Positions 9,288-10,810 of a DNA stretch of 10,810 nucleotides are shown here, in pieces. How positions within the stretch are numbered: the first letter of the stretch is position 1; each line of letters starts with the position of its first letter. The DNA is from Smittium mucronatum. Its lineage: Eukaryota; Kickxellomycota; Harpellomycetes; Harpellales; Legeriomycetaceae. The stretch spans positions 1-10,810 of the forward strand of contig LSSL01005447.1 of the NCBI GenBank assembly GCA_001953115.1, read 5' to 3'. The notes beneath the pieces were generated by a model. That model saw nothing but the letters and a program-made list of their open reading frames with translations, made no database searches and was not told where the DNA came from. The position numbers and the translations under genes were made by a program.

Positions 9288-9319
9288 CACATTAAATTAG
9301 CCTATAAATTTAATAGGTG
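9288..9319. repeat. 8-bp inverted repeat with CAC/GTG continuation
   Basis: ATTAAATT (9291-9298) and AATTTAAT (9307-9314) are perfect complements around the loop AGCCTATA. CAC (9288-9290) and GTG near 9317-9319 extend the stem past a short bulge. It lies about 540 bases beyond the transposase stop codon. Whether it belongs to that transposon's end cannot be told from one side. Confidence 0.45.
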
Positions 9320-9817
9320 TTTGATTTAAAAATCATCAAAAAAAAAATGTGAGTATTCCCAAAACTTGTTTTTTTTTTTTTGGAATAATGAATACTTTTT
9401 TAATTTCTGTATAAACTTCGGAAAACTTCTATAAACCAATAGTTTTATTAAATTTTTTTTAAAAAAACTCCATATTAGTGCTCTAAATAAATTTACGGAT
9501 TTAGAAAAAACCAAAAAAAAATTCTAAAAAAAACTGTATAGTAAACATCATAATAGATTTAAAAAAAAAACGTGGAAAAATTTTTTCCCAAAGATAAACA
9601 AAGCATGAAAATAAAATTCGTACAGATTTGCTCTAATAAGGTTACAATATAAACAATTTTATTATCATTGAATTCCAAAACAGGATTGATAAAATTATAA
9701 AACACTATTTCCAGTTATGGAAATGTGAATTATTTTGTTGTGAATTTTTCATTATATTTTTTCACCTATAAGATTATTATTTCAATTATTCGAAAATTGT
9801 TGTTTTAGATTTAATAT

Positions 9818-9827
9818 TGTGTACACA
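9818..9827. repeat. 10-bp palindrome TGTGTACACA
   Basis: A perfect palindrome about 30 bases beyond the transposase stop codon, on its 3' side. It has an unusually high G+C for the area. It could be part of the transposon's terminal region or a protein-binding site; there is no direct evidence for either. Confidence 0.4.
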
Positions 9828-9855
9828 TTAAGTTTACATTATTTTTTTTGATATT

Positions 9856-10810
9856 TTATAAAGGCAGTTTTTCAATAATAATATCCACCCATTGTCTCAT
9901 ATGCCTAAAATATACAGAAAAATCATTTTCAAACGATTCTAAAATAGTAACAGCATACTTCACAATATTTTTCTAATTGGTTTCTCGTGGTGTTTCAAAT
10001 TTATATCTGTTATTTACTGTTGAAAAAACCTCTTCTGTTGGATTAAGCTGTGGTGAATATGCTAATAAAATTTTCTGAATATTACCAAAAGACGAAAATA
10101 TCGATTTAGTAGTTTTTGGTTTGTAGAGGCTGTTTTAGTCATCACAAGAAATCTTCTACTCCAATCACCGGTAATAATTTCGTGCTTAAAAATTTATTAA
10201 AGTTAGTTGTGTTAAATAGTATTTTGCAATTCGGTAGCACAGAATTCCTGAAATGGATATTACTTCAACAATAGAGACATCAACAACCTTATTCCCTTGA
10301 ACATCCATTATATCCTTTGAATTAATTGATGAATAGCCATATTTTAAATAAATGGAGGTTAATTTCTGTTTCTTCTAAGTAAATTAATGACTTATCGTAA
10401 ATATTTTAATTTCTCTACAAAATTCCTGGAATAAAATAAAAACCCTTTGACCATTCCTTTCTATAGGAGTACTAATTAATCTTTCTCGAGAATATCTCAT
10501 CTCTTTAATTGCTCTATATATAAATGAAATCGATAAAAAATACCCATAATTTTCTAAATATATGTCAATTTCCTGAAACTTCAACTATGGATCATATAAA
10601 AGTTGCAAAAATATAGAAAAAAAAAGTTTTGATTTTTCTTTTTTTCAGACTTTTTAGCCTCTCAGTAAAATCAATAAATTTATCAGGATCCAATTGGCCC
10701 AATATATATTTTTTACTAATCCTTCTAACTGTTGAATACGAAATGCCTGAACCTGATTGGATAAGTATAAAGATTTTCCATCTTCATATTTAAGTATAAA
10801 TTTTGAAATA
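9856..10810 (-). pseudogene. IS630/Tc1/mariner-family DDE transposase, degenerate and cut by the window edge
   Basis: Transposases of this family cut and paste DNA at TA targets using a DDE/D catalytic triad. Read right to left: a helix-turn-helix-like segment (SGSGISYSTVRRI, from 10756); a second DNA-binding part (IYRAIKEM..YSRERL, PIERN, EFCREI) in the frame 10584-10384; the first catalytic block as LEETEINLHL, with Glu (10373-10375) where Asp is expected; KYGYSSIN..KDI and ISISGILCYRI; a candidate second Asp (10138-10140) followed at once by TAA; the hallmark AYSPQLNPTEE (from 10059, catalytic Glu 10033-10035); and the C-terminus FRHMRQWVDIIIEKLPL, ending at TAA 9856-9858. Several frameshifts lie in homopolymers (for example the A9 run 10617-10625, and A-runs near 10405 and 10350). 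In-frame TAGs occur at 10585-10587 and 9973-9975. The family's normal C-terminal end is present; the N-terminus probably lies beyond 10810. It is inactive as written. Family assignment is sure; the exact subfamily is not. Confidence 0.92.

Larger units (their letters stand above)
6196..9855. other. Long AT-rich spacer with inverted repeats
   Basis: No reading frame with coding-like bias was found. It contains C-rich and G-rich flecks (GTTGGGGG near 6349-6356, GTACCCCCTCC near 6714-6724), the inverted repeats at 7599, 7758, 8013 and 9288, repeat copy C, the GATTATAA cluster, and a T13 run at 9369-9381. The part next to 9855 is probably the non-coding 3' flank of the transposon. Confidence 0.55.

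Noticed and set aside
9326..9514. 62-codon minus-strand frame
   Set aside because: It is made largely of homopolymer T/A runs (Phe/Lys), with no coding bias and no family resemblance.
1..10810. Repeat-induced point mutation (fungal RIP) as the cause of the AT richness
   Set aside because: CA and TG dinucleotides are not obviously depleted in the lines I inspected, which RIP would cause.

Overview
This is an AT-rich (hand-sampled lines run about 12-35% G+C, mostly near 20%), gene-poor eukaryotic window. I find no intact gene of known function. The longest standard-code reading frame has 103 codons. I see no tRNA or rRNA gene, CRISPR array or bacterial operon structure. The composition, the long decayed spacers and an IS630/Tc1-like transposon relic would fit a repeat-rich, gene-poor genome such as that of an expanded microsporidium, or a heterochromatic or germline-limited region of another AT-rich protist or animal. 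The sequence alone does not fix the organism.

Layout. 1-2150: non-coding spacer with a few slightly GC-richer islands, and one copy (A, about 845-980, minus orientation) of a diverged dispersed repeat. 2163-2474: a 103-codon plus-strand frame of unknown function. 2873-2908: a 9-bp satellite. 2956-3729, minus strand: a long coding-like frame broken by 10 stops. 4077-4218: repeat copy B (plus orientation) with a 20-bp, three-copy tandem array. 5786-5941 and 5962-6195, plus strand: two coding-like segments in different frames. The second has strong codon-position bias and weak similarity to the connection region of Ty3/gypsy polyproteins, or less likely to a Sec14-type C-terminus. 6200-9850: spacer with several inverted repeats and repeat copy C (about 8320-8395, minus orientation). 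9856-10810, minus strand: a clearly recognisable but frameshifted IS630/Tc1/mariner DDE transposase that runs off the right edge.

Nothing here looks like genes working together. The picture is one of mobile-element and gene remnants decaying in AT-rich DNA. The main open question is whether the in-frame TAA/TAG codons in the two coding-like regions are decay or a reassigned (glutamine) code. The transposase spells its glutamines almost entirely CAA/CAG, which argues for the standard code and decay.
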